Source: Gracilibacillus salitolerans (GTDB taxonomy: Bacteria > Bacillota > Bacilli > Bacillales > Amphibacillaceae). Taken from it: DNA of 64,000 bases. The position numbers and the translations under genes are program-made. This document shows, in pieces, positions 8,611 to 17,756 of the stretch (its first letter is position 1; every line of letters starts with the position of its first letter). Location: NCBI RefSeq assembly GCF_009650095.1, contig NZ_CP045915.1, positions 4,464,001 to 4,528,000 on the forward strand, given 5' to 3'. Below the pieces are notes generated by a model. It did no database searches. It saw only the letters and a list, made by a program, of their open reading frames with translations, and was not told where the DNA came from.

Positions 8611-8855
8611 GGTATTAAATCAAGATAAACTAAGTACCAAATTCCCTTTCTGCAGGATTAGATTTGGTACTTAGTTTCAAGATAAGTACCAAATTCCCTT
8701 CTACAAGATTTGATTTGGTACTTAATTGCAAAATAAGTACCAATTTACCTTCTGCAGGATTAAATTTGGCACTTAACTGCAAAATAAGTACCAATTTTTC
8801 CTCTGCAGGATTAGATTTAGTACTTAGTCTCATGATAAGTACCAAATCTCAGACT
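8611..8855. repeat. Intergenic tandem array, 51-bp palindromic units (about 5 copies)
   Basis: Units begin at 8632, 8684, 8735, 8786 and 8837, giving periods of 52, 51, 51 and 51 bp. A degenerate half unit lies before the first and the last is truncated. Each junction forms a hairpin with 11-base arms (TTTGGTACTTA and TAAGTACCAAA around about 9 bases), separated by a spacer resembling CTTCTGCAGGATTAGAT. Because 51 is a multiple of three, open frames of about 70 codons run through on both strands; they have no ribosome sites and are not called as genes. The array fills the gap between two convergent genes. Confidence 0.9.
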
Positions 8856-8883
8856 AAAGGAATTTGAATTGTTTTTAAAATTG

Positions 8884-8930
8884 AAAAAAAAGCCGCCATA
8901 AGTCTTTGACTAGAACTTATGGACAGCCCT
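8884..8930 (-). terminator. Intrinsic terminator of argS
   Basis: On the minus strand the arms CCATAAGT and ACTTATGG enclose an 11-base loop and are followed by CGGC and a run of eight T. It lies directly after the argS stop codon. Confidence 0.75.
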
Positions 8931-8933
8931 GTT

Positions 8934-10601
8934 TTACATACTTTCTGGTGCATGAACACCGATTAGTTTCATTCCGTTTGCTAGGGTGATGCGAACTGCT
9001 TGCATTAATGCGAGCCTTGCTTTTGTTGCATCTAAATCGTCTTCATTGATTACTTTTTCGGCGTTGTAGAAGCTGTGTAAGTTTGCTGCTAGGTCGAAAA
9101 TGTATTGGGTGATGCGATGTGGTGTACGGTTCTCCGCTGCATCGCCAACCACTTGTGTGAACTCGCCCAGTTTTTTCAATAAGTCTTCTGCTTTTTCTGA
9201 CTGTAAGATACTTGCATCATAATCCGCATAATCGATTCCTTTTTCTTCTGCTTGTTTCAGCATCGTACAAATACGTGCGTGCGCATATTGCACATAGTAA
9301 ACAGGATTATCATTAGACTGTGATTTGGCTAAGTCCATATCAAAATCTAAATGCGAGTCTGCTGAACGCATGACGAAGAAATAACGCATGGCATCAATGC
9401 CGACTTCTTCCATTAATTCTCGTAGTGTTACTGCTTTTCCAGTACGTTTACTCATTTTCACCTTTTCACCATTTTCGAAAAGGTTAACCATTTGAATGAT
9501 TTCGACTTCCAATGTATCTGCATCATAGCCTAAAGCCTGGATGGCCGCCCGCATTCTTGGAATATAGCCGTGGTGATCTGCCCCCCAAATATTAATCAAC
9601 TTATCAAAGCCACGGTCGAGCTTATTTTTGTGATAGGCAATATCTGGTGATAAATACGTATAAGAACCCTCTTGCTTGATTAAAACACGATCCTTGTCAT
9701 CTCCGAAATCCGTGGTACGGAACCATGTTGCACCATCTTGTTCATAGATAAAGCCTTGTTCTTTTAATAATTCAATTGCCGGAACAATTTTGCTTTCTTC
9801 ATATAAGGACGTTTCGGAGAACCAGTTATCGAACATTACACGGAATTGCGCTAAATCCTCCTCGAGTTTAGCTAATTCGAATTTTAATCCATATTCACGG
9901 AAAAAGGATTGTTGCTCTTCTTCTGACTTTTCCAACAACGCTTCACCATGTTCCTCTGCCAACGTTTCTCCGATGCCAATGATATCGGCACCATGATAAC
10001 CATCTTCCGGCATAGGGAAGTCTTTTCCTAAAGCTTGCATATAACGTGCTTGGACGGATAAAGCAAGGTTGTTAATTTGATTACCGGCATCATTAATGTA
10101 ATATTCACGTTGCACTTCATAACCCGCTTTATCCAAAATATTGCATAAAGCATCACCGACAGAAGCACCACGCGCATGACCTAAGTGCAGATCACCTGTT
10201 GGGTTAGCTGAAACAAACTCGACTTGAATTTTTTCAGCTTTACCTGTGTTTGAAGCTCCATACGCTTCACCTTGTTCTAAAATAGTTGGGATTAAATTTG
10301 ACAAGTATTGATTGTCAATGAAAAAATTAATAAATCCTGGTCCTGCGATATCGACACTTTTAATCGAAGCTTTGGATTGATCTAATTGCGCAACAATATC
10401 TTCAGCAATTTGGCGTGGTGCTTTTTTGGCGACTTTAGCCAACTGCATAGCAATATTTGTTGCATAATCACCGTGCTCTTTATCTTTTGGTTGTTCGAGT
10501 ACAACGGCAGGAATTTCTGCTTCCGTTGCCAATTCGGCTGCCAGTACGGCACGTTTAATTTCCGCTTTCAAATTTTCCTGCATCTTTTGCATCACGTTCA
10601 T
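8934..10601 (-). CDS. argS: Arginyl-tRNA synthetase
   Basis: Class I aminoacyl-tRNA synthetase of 555 residues that charges tRNA-Arg in the cytosol. The N-terminal Add-1 domain spans about residues 1-110. The HIGH motif is HLGH (residues 139-142) inside [12 protein letters not shown], and the second signature is KMSKRTG. The C-terminal DALR anticodon-binding domain holds [12 protein letters not shown]. The length matches bacterial ArgRS. The ATG at 10601 follows GGAGG at seven bases. The gene lies 13 bases after ywiB, so the two are probably cotranscribed, and ends at a clear terminator. No T-box leader was seen. Confidence 0.97.
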   Translation of the reverse strand: MNVMQKMQENLKAEIKRAVLAAELATEAEIPAVVLEQPKDKEHGDYATNIAMQLAKVAKKAPRQIAEDIVAQLDQSKASIKSVDIAGPGFINFFIDNQYLSNLIPTILEQGEAYGASNTGKAEKIQVEFVSANPTGDLHLGHARGASVGDALCNILDKAGYEVQREYYINDAGNQINNLALSVQARYMQALGKDFPMPEDGYHGADIIGIGETLAEEHGEALLEKSEEEQQSFFREYGLKFELAKLEEDLAQFRVMFDNWFSETSLYEESKIVPAIELLKEQGFIYEQDGATWFRTTDFGDDKDRVLIKQEGSYTYLSPDIAYHKNKLDRGFDKLINIWGADHHGYIPRMRAAIQALGYDADTLEVEIIQMVNLFENGEKVKMSKRTGKAVTLRELMEEVGIDAMRYFFVMRSADSHLDFDMDLAKSQSNDNPVYYVQYAHARICTMLKQAEEKGIDYADYDASILQSEKAEDLLKKLGEFTQVVGDAAENRTPHRITQYIFDLAANLHSFYNAEKVINEDDLDATKARLALMQAVRITLANGMKLIGVHAPESM

Positions 10602-10614
10602 ACAATAACCTCCA

Positions 10615-11043
10615 TTAGTTTTCTTTGTTCAGTCTAATCGTTAAGCGATGACGTCTCGGTGTTTCTCCGTTCAAACTTGTTTGATAACTGATAAATAATT
10701 CGCCGCTTTTATTCGCAACAGGGGCTTGATATAAAATTTGATCTGTCTCGGTCTCCATATGCATGGTACCAAATGGATGACGATACACATTTTCCGTTAG
10801 TTGCTTTCTTTGAAACTTTTGCAACATCGATACCGCTCCGGATCTTTTGACGCTAACTTTATCAGGTTGAATCGTAATCAAGGAAGCCGTTTGTTCATTA
10901 TTTTCGTTGGTTTCACTAAATTTCAATACAGTCGTATCATCTTTTTCCAATAACTGACCTTGTTCTTCTACAATTGTAATGTCTTTGTTTCCTTGGTCGA
11001 TAATTTCCATTGTCATCTTAATAGATACGGGAGATTTATTCAT
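10615..11043 (-). CDS. ywiB: YwiB family protein (DUF1934 beta-barrel)
   Basis: Small cytoplasmic protein of 142 residues, almost all beta-strand by pattern (alternating hydrophobic residues, for example VSIKMTMEI and HRLTIRLN). It matches the YwiB family, a calycin-like beta-barrel of unknown function that sits just upstream of argS in Bacillus. A Gly-rich [13 protein letters not shown] stretch in the middle is typical of the family. The start at 11043 follows AAGGATG. It lies 15 bases after the AimR-like gene and 13 bases before argS. Confidence 0.85.
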   Translation of the reverse strand: MNKSPVSIKMTMEIIDQGNKDITIVEEQGQLLEKDDTTVLKFSETNENNEQTASLITIQPDKVSVKRSGAVSMLQKFQRKQLTENVYRHPFGTMHMETETDQILYQAPVANKSGELFISYQTSLNGETPRRHRLTIRLNKEN

Positions 11044-11057
11044 GTTTATTCATCCTT

Positions 11058-12095
11058 CTATTGATCCAGGGCGTTTAACGCCTCAAGGGGTAATCTCGCA
11101 TAAAAATAATCATCACGTTCTTCAATAAAACGTTGGTAAGACGTTCGCAATAAATGTTTATCCTGCTTAGCTTGTCCTAAATAATATAGTTGAAAAGGGG
11201 TAAGTTCATCGAAGTTTTCTAATATACGGATACATGTATCCAGGTCATTTTCCGCTAATGCAATATGGGCCTGCTCTGCCGGATCTTCACTTGTAATACC
11301 TTCCGTTCTCCTATAATATGCGGCGATAAAAGGAAGAGTGAAATTTCTTAACCCATACATCGCTCGCTCATATTGCAATTGTCTTGCCATTTCCATTGCG
11401 ACAGAGACATGATGCATCGCCTGATCATAGCTTTCGAATAAGTAACCTTGTGCCAAAATATTATGGATATCAATTATTTTGCGTTGATTATTTGTTTCCT
11501 TTAATAATTGATAACCATACTTACGGGACAAAATCAGTTCATTTCGTTTCCAATGATAATTTAACAGAGCCTCATTCAATCTCGCTTCAAATAAATTATA
11601 CAGTAAAGGATCTTTTACATACAGGAGATCTTTTTTAATTGATTGATTAAACGTACCAATCTTACCATACTGATGCATATCAAAATAACAGTATATATGA
11701 ACAAGACCCCGAAGAACTTTTAATGTATGTTCTTCATCATGTATCTTCAAACGATTTACAGATTGTATATATTTTACAGGTGCATCCGGTTTTAGTTGTT
11801 TCGCTCTCAATGTTTTTCGGTCGTACATGACTTGATAAATACGGGACGATTTACGAACCTGCTTGTTTGTAGCATATTGTGTGTTTTCAATTAAGAGTTT
11901 TAACTCATGAAACAAACCATTGGCATACAAATATTCCATTGCTGCACATTGATTTGCTTCATTTTTAGATGATAAGCAAATTTCGCTCATATCTTTTAAT
12001 TCGTTTGGCTGACCTTTCAACTGCTGATAGACGACATGTAATGGCATTTCTGTATCATTCAACAAAAATTCTCTCACAATTTGATTCCTTTTCAT
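11058..12095 (-). CDS. AimR-family (arbitrium receptor-like) TPR protein, chromosomal orphan
   Basis: Helical-repeat protein of 345 residues. The C-terminal half resembles phage AimR lysis-lysogeny receptors: EQAH near residue 268, YYLGQAKQDK near 300 and YARLPLEALNALD at the end match the order EQAH, YYLKG, RLPLLEL of phage AimR. AimR proteins are RRNPP-type peptide receptors whose N-terminal helix-turn-helix binds DNA. Here the N-terminus (KRNQIVREFLLND) is about 30 residues shorter and a full helix-turn-helix is not apparent. No aimP-like peptide gene fits in the 14 bases downstream or the 78 bases upstream. ATG at 12095 follows AGGGG at seven bases. Function is unknown. Confidence 0.7.
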   Translation of the reverse strand: MKRNQIVREFLLNDTEMPLHVVYQQLKGQPNELKDMSEICLSSKNEANQCAAMEYLYANGLFHELKLLIENTQYATNKQVRKSSRIYQVMYDRKTLRAKQLKPDAPVKYIQSVNRLKIHDEEHTLKVLRGLVHIYCYFDMHQYGKIGTFNQSIKKDLLYVKDPLLYNLFEARLNEALLNYHWKRNELILSRKYGYQLLKETNNQRKIIDIHNILAQGYLFESYDQAMHHVSVAMEMARQLQYERAMYGLRNFTLPFIAAYYRRTEGITSEDPAEQAHIALAENDLDTCIRILENFDELTPFQLYYLGQAKQDKHLLRTSYQRFIEERDDYFYARLPLEALNALDQ

Positions 12096-12173
12096 GTAAT
12101 ATCCCCTAATCCAAAAAGTAAACTGTAACATATTTTATCATATTTACGTCTTAGTTTACATATATCGTGTGTC

Positions 12174-13046
12174 TTATTTCACCCAGCCTAACAGCATTTC
12201 CCTGACAAATTTACTTGCAGCAATCGCTGTCTGTTCAGTTGGATCATAATTTGGTGCTACTTCGACTAGATCTGCTCCGACTACGTGTATATCCGAATGT
12301 GCGATTATATGAATAGCCGCTAATAGTTCCTTTGACGAAATCCCTCCTGCTTCCGCGGTTCCTGTGCCAGGTGCAAAAGCGGGATCTAACACATCAATAT
12401 CAACCGTGACATAAACGGGACGTCCCGCTAATTTCGGCAACATTTCTTGTAATGGCTCAGCCACATCAAACTTCGCCATGTACATACCGCTTTCTTCGGC
12501 ATAACGAAACTCTTCACGATCACCGGAACGAATACCAAAGGAAAAAACATTTTCCGGGCCAATTTTTTCACATACTTTTCGAATCGGAGTTGAATGGGAT
12601 AACAGTTCTCCCTCATACTCCTCACGTAAATCCGCATGGGCATCAATATGAATAACCGCAAGATCTGAATACTTTTCAGACATTGCTTCGATAATCGGCC
12701 AGCTGACGAGATGCTCTCCGCCTAGTCCTAACGGAAACTTCCCTTTATCTAAAATTTGATCGATATAATCACGAATCATCTCCAGGCTTCTTTTGGGATT
12801 ACCAAAAGGGAGCGGGATATCGCCTGCATCAAAATAGGTCACTTCTTCTAAATGCCGCTCTAAATATGGACTATATTCCTCTAGACCTATCGATGCCTCA
12901 CGTATCCTATTTGGACCGAAACGAGATCCTGGGCGAAAGCTTACCGTCCAATCCATTGGCATTCCATAAAGTATCGCATCCGCGTCTTCAAAATCTGGCC
13001 GTGACATGATAAATACTTTTCCTGAGTAGGCTTCATCAAATCGCAT
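12174..13046 (-). CDS. speB: Agmatinase
   Basis: Ureohydrolase of 290 residues that converts agmatine to putrescine and urea, feeding spermidine synthesis. The binuclear manganese site is visible in order: GGEH near residue 107, IDAHADLR near 130, and DIDVLDPAFAPGTGT near 210, followed by the substrate-loop EAGG. Length and motifs match Bacillus SpeB. ATG at 13046 follows GGGGGAG. It lies 15 bases after speE, whose product uses the putrescine made here, so the two form an operon. Confidence 0.96.
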   Translation of the reverse strand: MRFDEAYSGKVFIMSRPDFEDADAILYGMPMDWTVSFRPGSRFGPNRIREASIGLEEYSPYLERHLEEVTYFDAGDIPLPFGNPKRSLEMIRDYIDQILDKGKFPLGLGGEHLVSWPIIEAMSEKYSDLAVIHIDAHADLREEYEGELLSHSTPIRKVCEKIGPENVFSFGIRSGDREEFRYAEESGMYMAKFDVAEPLQEMLPKLAGRPVYVTVDIDVLDPAFAPGTGTAEAGGISSKELLAAIHIIAHSDIHVVGADLVEVAPNYDPTEQTAIAASKFVREMLLGWVK

Positions 13047-13061
13047 TTCACTTCTCCCCCT

Positions 13062-13889
13062 CTAAACAGTTAAATCCTCCACAAATTTCGGTAGTACAAA
13101 GCAAGCATGGTGCAGTTGTTTTGTATAATACTTCGTATCTAACTCAAAAAAGCGATCCTCTTTTACCTTTAATGGATCATGAATCTTACTTCCGATTGTA
13201 AATGTCCATAACCCACTTGGATAGGTTGGAATATTCGCCGTATACAAGCGGGTAACAGGGAAAATCTCTTTCACATCCGCATATACCTGACGAATTAGAT
13301 CTGCTTTAAACCAAGGATTATCGGTTTGCGCTACAAAGATCCCATCGTCTTTTAATGCTTTTGCGATTCCTGCATAAAAGCCTTTTGTAAAAAGGTTAAC
13401 AGCTGGCCCGACTGGTTCAGTGGAATCGACCATGATCACATCATACGCCTTTTCACTTTCTGCAATATGCATAAATCCATCAGCCACACGTACATCAACA
13501 CGAGGATCATCTAATTTTCCTGCGATTGATGGTAGATATTTTTTGGAGTACTCTATAACTTTTCCATCGATATCGACTAGGACTGCTTTCGTAACGGAAG
13601 GGTGTTTTAAGATTTCACGAATAACCCCTCCGTCACCACCACCTACGACTAGCACTTCTTTTGGATTTGGATGCGTAAACAGTGGAACGTGTGCAACCAT
13701 TTCGTGATAGACAAATTCGTCTTTCTCTGTTGTCATGACCATGTCATCCAAAAGCAACATGTTGCCCCACTCTGCTGTTTCGACCATGTCCAGTTTTTGA
13801 AATTCTGTTTGTTCTGTATGGTATGTTTTATTGATTTTGGCGGTAATGCCAAAGTTGTCTGTTTGTTTTTCAGTAAACCATAGTCCCAT
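13062..13889 (-). CDS. speE: Spermidine synthase
   Basis: Cytosolic aminopropyltransferase of 275 residues that transfers the aminopropyl group from decarboxylated S-adenosylmethionine to putrescine. The binding motif [12 protein letters not shown] lies near residues 84-95, the catalytic aspartate region is [10 protein letters not shown] near 155, and the N-terminal small beta domain contains [12 protein letters not shown] at 13889 begins MGLWFTEKQ, conserved in the family. First gene of speE-speB, diverging from pbpG with about 200 bases between. Confidence 0.97.
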   Translation of the reverse strand: MGLWFTEKQTDNFGITAKINKTYHTEQTEFQKLDMVETAEWGNMLLLDDMVMTTEKDEFVYHEMVAHVPLFTHPNPKEVLVVGGGDGGVIREILKHPSVTKAVLVDIDGKVIEYSKKYLPSIAGKLDDPRVDVRVADGFMHIAESEKAYDVIMVDSTEPVGPAVNLFTKGFYAGIAKALKDDGIFVAQTDNPWFKADLIRQVYADVKEIFPVTRLYTANIPTYPSGLWTFTIGSKIHDPLKVKEDRFFELDTKYYTKQLHHACFVLPKFVEDLTV

Positions 13890-14095
13890 CTGGATCGCTC
13901 CTTCATCTATATCAATGATTATTTTTTGTAGTAAACAATACTATTCTAGAGTTTTTCCGTAAAAAATCAAGTAATTCTTCTATCTTTTATGTTTATCCCC
14001 TCTGTGTTTTATCCATAATGCTAATAATGGAATTTTTATAAAGAATAGCTCTTTTAACATAGCTAGCTATATAAAGATTGGGGAGGTGTGGCCTG

Positions 14096-16210
14096 GTGAG
14101 GCGTAGGTATAGACGTAGGAGGAGAAAGAGACGACTGTTGAAGTTTGTTTTTTTCTTGGTATTGATGATGGCTTCTTGTGTTGCAGTTCTGTTGATTGCG
14201 AGTTTTTTACTTGGCCCACCTTCTTTAGAACGACCGCAGAATACTATTTATTATAGTAATAGTGAAGAAGTGATTGGGGAAGAATTCGGTACAGAAAAAA
14301 GATACTGGGTATCACTTGATGAAATTGATGACCACTTGGAACAAGCAACAATTTGGACAGAGGATCAACATTTTTATGATCACTACGGATTTGATTTCAA
14401 AAGATTAGCCGGAGCTATTTGGAATGATATTCGAACGATGTCATTGAAAGAAGGGGCAAGCACGATTACTCAGCAGTATGCTCGTAACCTTTTTCTTACA
14501 CATGAGAAAACTTGGCAGCGGAAATTATATGAAGCTTTTTATACGATTCGATTAGAAATGTTTTATGATAAAGACGAACTATTAGAAGGATATTTAAATA
14601 CGATATATTTCGGACATGGGGCTTACGGTATCGAAGCTGCGAGCAAGTACTTTTTTGATAAATCTGCGACAGAGCTCAGTTGGGCAGAAGCAGCCATGCT
14701 GGCAGGAATACCGAAGGGACCGTCCCACTACTCACCTTTTCATAACTTAGATAATGCTAAAAACAGGCAAGAATTTATCTTAACCAATCTTCATGAGAAA
14801 AACGTGATCGATGATTCCACATATGAAACAGCTCTGAATGAAGAATTATCTTTCTCTGAAGATCGCGATATTGCTTCAAAAAGTGTCGCACCTTATTTCC
14901 AGGATGTTGTTGTCAACGAATTGCAAGCGTTACTTGATGTAGACATTGAAGATATTCGTTCTGGAGGATACAAAGTATATACCACGTTAGACCTGAAGCA
15001 ACAGCAAGCCATGCAAGAAGCATCTGAGACAATCGAGACAAACGCTGAAATCCAACTTGGTGGAGTTGCTATGGATCCAGATTCGGGAGCTGTCACCGCA
15101 TTGATAGGAGGACGGGATTATCAAGCTTCTTCATTTAACCGGGTGACACAGGCAAAAAGAATGCCAGGGTCTGCTTTTAAACCTTTTCTTTATTATGCTG
15201 CTTTAGAAAATGGTATGACACCTGCCACCACACTTATGAGTAAACCAACTACATTTGAGTTAGCCGATGGTAAAAGTTATCAGCCTAGTAACTACAATGG
15301 CTATTATGCCAATCAACCAATCACAATGGCACAAGCGATGGCGCTTTCCGACAATATTTTTGCTGTCAAAACCAACATGTATGTGACTCCAGAGCGATTT
15401 GTCCGTGTAGCCAAAGATAAATTTCAATTTAAGAGTGAGTTGGAGCCAGTTCCATCACTAGCATTAGGTACAGAGGTGGTGACAATGCAAGAGATGGTGA
15501 CTGGATACAGTATGATTGCGAATGGTGGATTAGATGTCGATTCCCATACGATCACCAAAGTGACTGATGCTTATGGAGAAGTGTTATACGATCGGGAAGA
15601 TGAACAATCAGGAAATAAAGGATGGAAGCTTTTTTCTAAATCAGAGGATAAACAAGTGTTGCAAAAAGAGTATGCCTATATTCTCGCTGACATGATGAAA
15701 GGGATGTTCCAGGAAGAATTAGACGGTTATATGAGTGTAACCGGTGCTTCTATCGCCGACAAACTGACACATGATTATGCTGGAAAATCAGGAACAACCA
15801 ATGTAGACAACTGGATGATTGGTTTTACTCCAGCTCTAACTGCTGGTGTGTGGGTTGGTTATGACGATAATCGTGAAATTGTACAAACCCGTGATCAACA
15901 ATATGCGAAGGACGTATGGGCAAGTTTTATGGAGTCGGCCCATGAAGACCTACCTGAAGAACATATCGTAAAACCTGAGAATGTGGTAGAAGCATCGATT
16001 GATTTAAATACGGGTTTTCTGGCAACAGATGCTTGCGGACAGACGCACACGATGTTATTTGTACGAGGAACGGAACCGACGAAATATTGTACGGTCCATT
16101 TAGAAGAATATGAACATGAACATCCTGAAGAATTGGATGAGATGATTCCGGAAGATCGTTTGCTCGAAAACTGGTGGGAATGGATGTGGACAGGAGAAGA
16201 CGGAAGATAG
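14096..16210 (+). CDS. pbpG: Class A penicillin-binding protein (PBP2d/PbpG-like)
   Basis: Bifunctional peptidoglycan synthase of 704 residues. A very basic cytoplasmic tail (RRRYRRRRRKRR) precedes one membrane helix (about 15-38). The glycosyltransferase 51 domain has its catalytic Glu in EDQHFYDH (Glu89) and the motif GASTITQQYARN. The transpeptidase domain has SAFK (active-site Ser), SDN and KSGTT. The open frame begins earlier at a TTG, but the GTG at 14096 follows GGAGGTG at seven to eight bases and gives the Arg-rich start, so it is chosen. Position between speE and ywhD is that of B. subtilis pbpG, which is expressed in the forespore. Confidence 0.92.
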   Translation: MRRRYRRRRRKRRLLKFVFFLVLMMASCVAVLLIASFLLGPPSLERPQNTIYYSNSEEVIGEEFGTEKRYWVSLDEIDDHLEQATIWTEDQHFYDHYGFDFKRLAGAIWNDIRTMSLKEGASTITQQYARNLFLTHEKTWQRKLYEAFYTIRLEMFYDKDELLEGYLNTIYFGHGAYGIEAASKYFFDKSATELSWAEAAMLAGIPKGPSHYSPFHNLDNAKNRQEFILTNLHEKNVIDDSTYETALNEELSFSEDRDIASKSVAPYFQDVVVNELQALLDVDIEDIRSGGYKVYTTLDLKQQQAMQEASETIETNAEIQLGGVAMDPDSGAVTALIGGRDYQASSFNRVTQAKRMPGSAFKPFLYYAALENGMTPATTLMSKPTTFELADGKSYQPSNYNGYYANQPITMAQAMALSDNIFAVKTNMYVTPERFVRVAKDKFQFKSELEPVPSLALGTEVVTMQEMVTGYSMIANGGLDVDSHTITKVTDAYGEVLYDREDEQSGNKGWKLFSKSEDKQVLQKEYAYILADMMKGMFQEELDGYMSVTGASIADKLTHDYAGKSGTTNVDNWMIGFTPALTAGVWVGYDDNREIVQTRDQQYAKDVWASFMESAHEDLPEEHIVKPENVVEASIDLNTGFLATDACGQTHTMLFVRGTEPTKYCTVHLEEYEHEHPEELDEMIPEDRLLENWWEWMWTGEDGR

Positions 16211-16402
16211 AACGGAAAAGCGCAGAGCGCCCGTGCAACACGGGTGGATCGATGTTGTCGCGCAAAGCGACGGTATTAATCGATCTTACCTTCGTAGGAG
16301 ATAAAAGAAACTCTTTGGGGGCTGTAAGCGAATCGATGTTGACTTATCGTACGGAGGTGAGGGAAGTTTGCTAGTTGCTGGGCGCTTGGAGCTAGACAGA
16401 TA
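16207..16402 (+). repeat. Dispersed structured repeat, copy 1 (about 195 bp)
   Basis: This non-coding segment matches, as a reverse complement, the leader segment at 58971-59120. The best shared block is around AAGCGAATCGATGTTGACTT near 16328, then CTTATCGTACGG, and the end GGAGCTAGACA. The ends pair as a hairpin: GCGCCC near 16225 with GGGCGC near 16380. In the other copy the same arms read GCGTCC and GGACGC, a compensatory change. It fills the first part of the 330-base gap after pbpG. No promoter or gene was recognised in it. Confidence 0.8.
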
Positions 16403-16437
16403 CGGAAAAAGGCTGGGCAAATGCCCAGCCTTTTCCG
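16403..16437 (+). terminator. Intrinsic terminator downstream of pbpG
   Basis: The arms AAAGGCTGGGC and GCCCAGCCTTTT enclose a three-base loop. The pairing is near perfect and could act on both strands between pbpG and the convergent ywhD. Confidence 0.8.
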
Positions 16438-16540
16438 GTCCTAGTAACAAAGAGTTACCATGTGTATATATTTTATAAAAAATTGTTCACATAGGACAAG
16501 TATAATTGTTCAATTTTAGATAATGTTCACAAAATGTTCA

Positions 16541-17053
16541 TTATTCAGGTAAAGCTTGTTTTAATTCATCGGATGAATTTTTCCACATCACAGGATCGAA
16601 TTCCCGCAAGAAATCCGCGAGTAACTTTTGTGATTTCTCATCCATATGGTCGACAATCATGTGCCCTTTCATTGATTTATCCATATGGTTCACATGTTCT
16701 GGCATTGATTTATAGGCACGTTTAATGGAACGATCGACACGGATTTCACATCCGGTTACACCGTGATAGTATGGACCGATTTCACCACGTTCTACCGTTA
16801 CCCAGACAATCCAGTACAGTTTGCCATTTGGCACATCTTCTTTATTCGGGAGAAACTTCACACGACGTTCCACTTCACTTCTTGCGTGCATCGCTCCCAT
16901 ATCAACAAAGGCACGATCTTCATTCGGATCGATAATCACGGGGGAGATATTTTCTAAACTGACGGACCCAACACCATATCCTCCATGGCCATCTGTAGAA
17001 TCGTCCTTCATGATCGTAAATGCATTAGATTTCTTTTTCTTTTCTTCACTCAT
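16541..17053 (-). CDS. ywhD: YwhD family protein
   Basis: Cytoplasmic protein of 170 residues of the conserved YwhD family. The molecular function is not known. Recognisable features are a charged N-terminus (SEEKKKKSNAFTI), a glycine-rich GGYGVGSVSLENISPVIIDP segment and a middle region LYWIVWVTVERGEIGPYYHG. The open frame extends ten residues further upstream, but the ATG at 17053 follows AGGAGG at seven bases. Gene order pbpG, ywhD, ywhB is as in B. subtilis, although ywhC is missing between ywhD and ywhB. Confidence 0.9.
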   Translation of the reverse strand: MSEEKKKKSNAFTIMKDDSTDGHGGYGVGSVSLENISPVIIDPNEDRAFVDMGAMHARSEVERRVKFLPNKEDVPNGKLYWIVWVTVERGEIGPYYHGVTGCEIRVDRSIKRAYKSMPEHVNHMDKSMKGHMIVDHMDEKSQKLLADFLREFDPVMWKNSSDELKQALPE

Positions 17054-17215
17054 GACAATCCTCCTACTTCTTTTACTTTTCATTGTAGCATGTTTAAAAG
17101 TGAGTTTTCATCTTCTTTGTTTCCCTCTTTTTGCTTTTACGATACAATTATAGGGTACAAAAAGTGTCCCCTATTTGTTTCGGATACTTTTATTTTTAAA
17201 AAGGAGAGGATACAT

Positions 17216-17398
17216 ATGCCATACGTAACAGTTCAAATGCTAGAAGGCAGATCAGATGAACAGCGTAAAGCTTTGATTGAAAAAGTAACAGATGCAGTTG
17301 TTGAGACTACTGGTGCAACTCGCGAGAAGGTTGTCGTGTTTGTCGAGGATATTGACAAGCGTAATTATGGAGTTGGCGGCAAGCGTTTAGTTGACTGA
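17216..17398 (+). CDS. ywhB: 4-oxalocrotonate tautomerase-family protein
   Basis: Small enzyme subunit of 60 residues, the full family length. After removal of Met the catalytic Pro1 would be exposed (MPYVTVQMLEG), and the conserved basic and hydrophobic positions of 4-OT follow (EQRKALIEKVTDAV, then VVVFVEDID). Family members keto-enol tautomerise dicarboxylic acids; the physiological role of YwhB is unclear. The ATG at 17216 follows AAGGAGAGG. A promoter was not identified with confidence. Confidence 0.9.
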   Translation: MPYVTVQMLEGRSDEQRKALIEKVTDAVVETTGATREKVVVFVEDIDKRNYGVGGKRLVD

Positions 17399-17409
17399 TA
17401 GGTGTAGTT

Positions 17410-17672
17410 GATGGATGAAGGACAGTTTCTTAAGATTTGCGGAATTCTTGTCCTTCATCGGGCTTATGAAAGACACTTTTCTCGGATTTTCGTTTCTTTT
17501 GTCCTTCATCGGGCTTATGAAGGACACTTTTCTCGGATTTTCGTTTCTTTTGTCCTTCATCGGGCTTATGAAGGACACTTCTTCTGGATTTGCAATTCTT
17601 TTGTCCTTCATCGGGCTTATGAAGGACACTTTTTCTAGATTTGCAGTTCTTTTGTCCTTTATCTTCCATTAT
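17410..17672. repeat. Intergenic tandem array, exact 51-bp palindromic units (about 5 copies)
   Basis: Units start at 17450, 17501, 17552, 17603 and 17654, an exact period of 51 bp; a partial unit precedes them at 17415. Each unit has a hairpin with 10-base arms (TGTCCTTCAT and ATGAAGGACA around CGGGCTT) and a T-rich spacer containing GGATTT. Spacers in the middle units are nearly identical, so this is not a CRISPR array. Open frames through the array on both strands arise because 51 is divisible by three. Confidence 0.92.
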
Positions 17673-17756
17673 TATCCTTTCATTGATATACTATTCATAC
17701 AAAAGGATGTGTTATGTTTGATTTATGCTAGTATAGGTGGACTGCAAATTGGGGAT

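Noticed and set aside
8630..8867. Open frames of about 70 codons on both strands in the first 51-bp array, encoding 17-residue repeats
   Set aside because: They arise because the period is a multiple of three. None has a ribosome binding site, both strands are open equally, and the DNA palindromes explain the conservation better.
11043..12174. Search for an aimP-like signal peptide gene beside the AimR-like gene
   Set aside because: The flanking gaps are 14 and 78 bases and contain no short frame with a signal peptide and ribosome site.
17387..17669. Four overlapping open frames, on both strands, through the second 51-bp array, and extension of the DUF4083-like gene upstream into it
   Set aside because: The same explanation applies: a 51-bp period keeps all frames open. 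The membrane protein needs only the part after the array.
17410..17672. A CRISPR array was considered because palindromic repeats alternate with spacers
   Set aside because: Spacers in neighbouring units are nearly identical, the period includes them exactly, and no cas genes are nearby.
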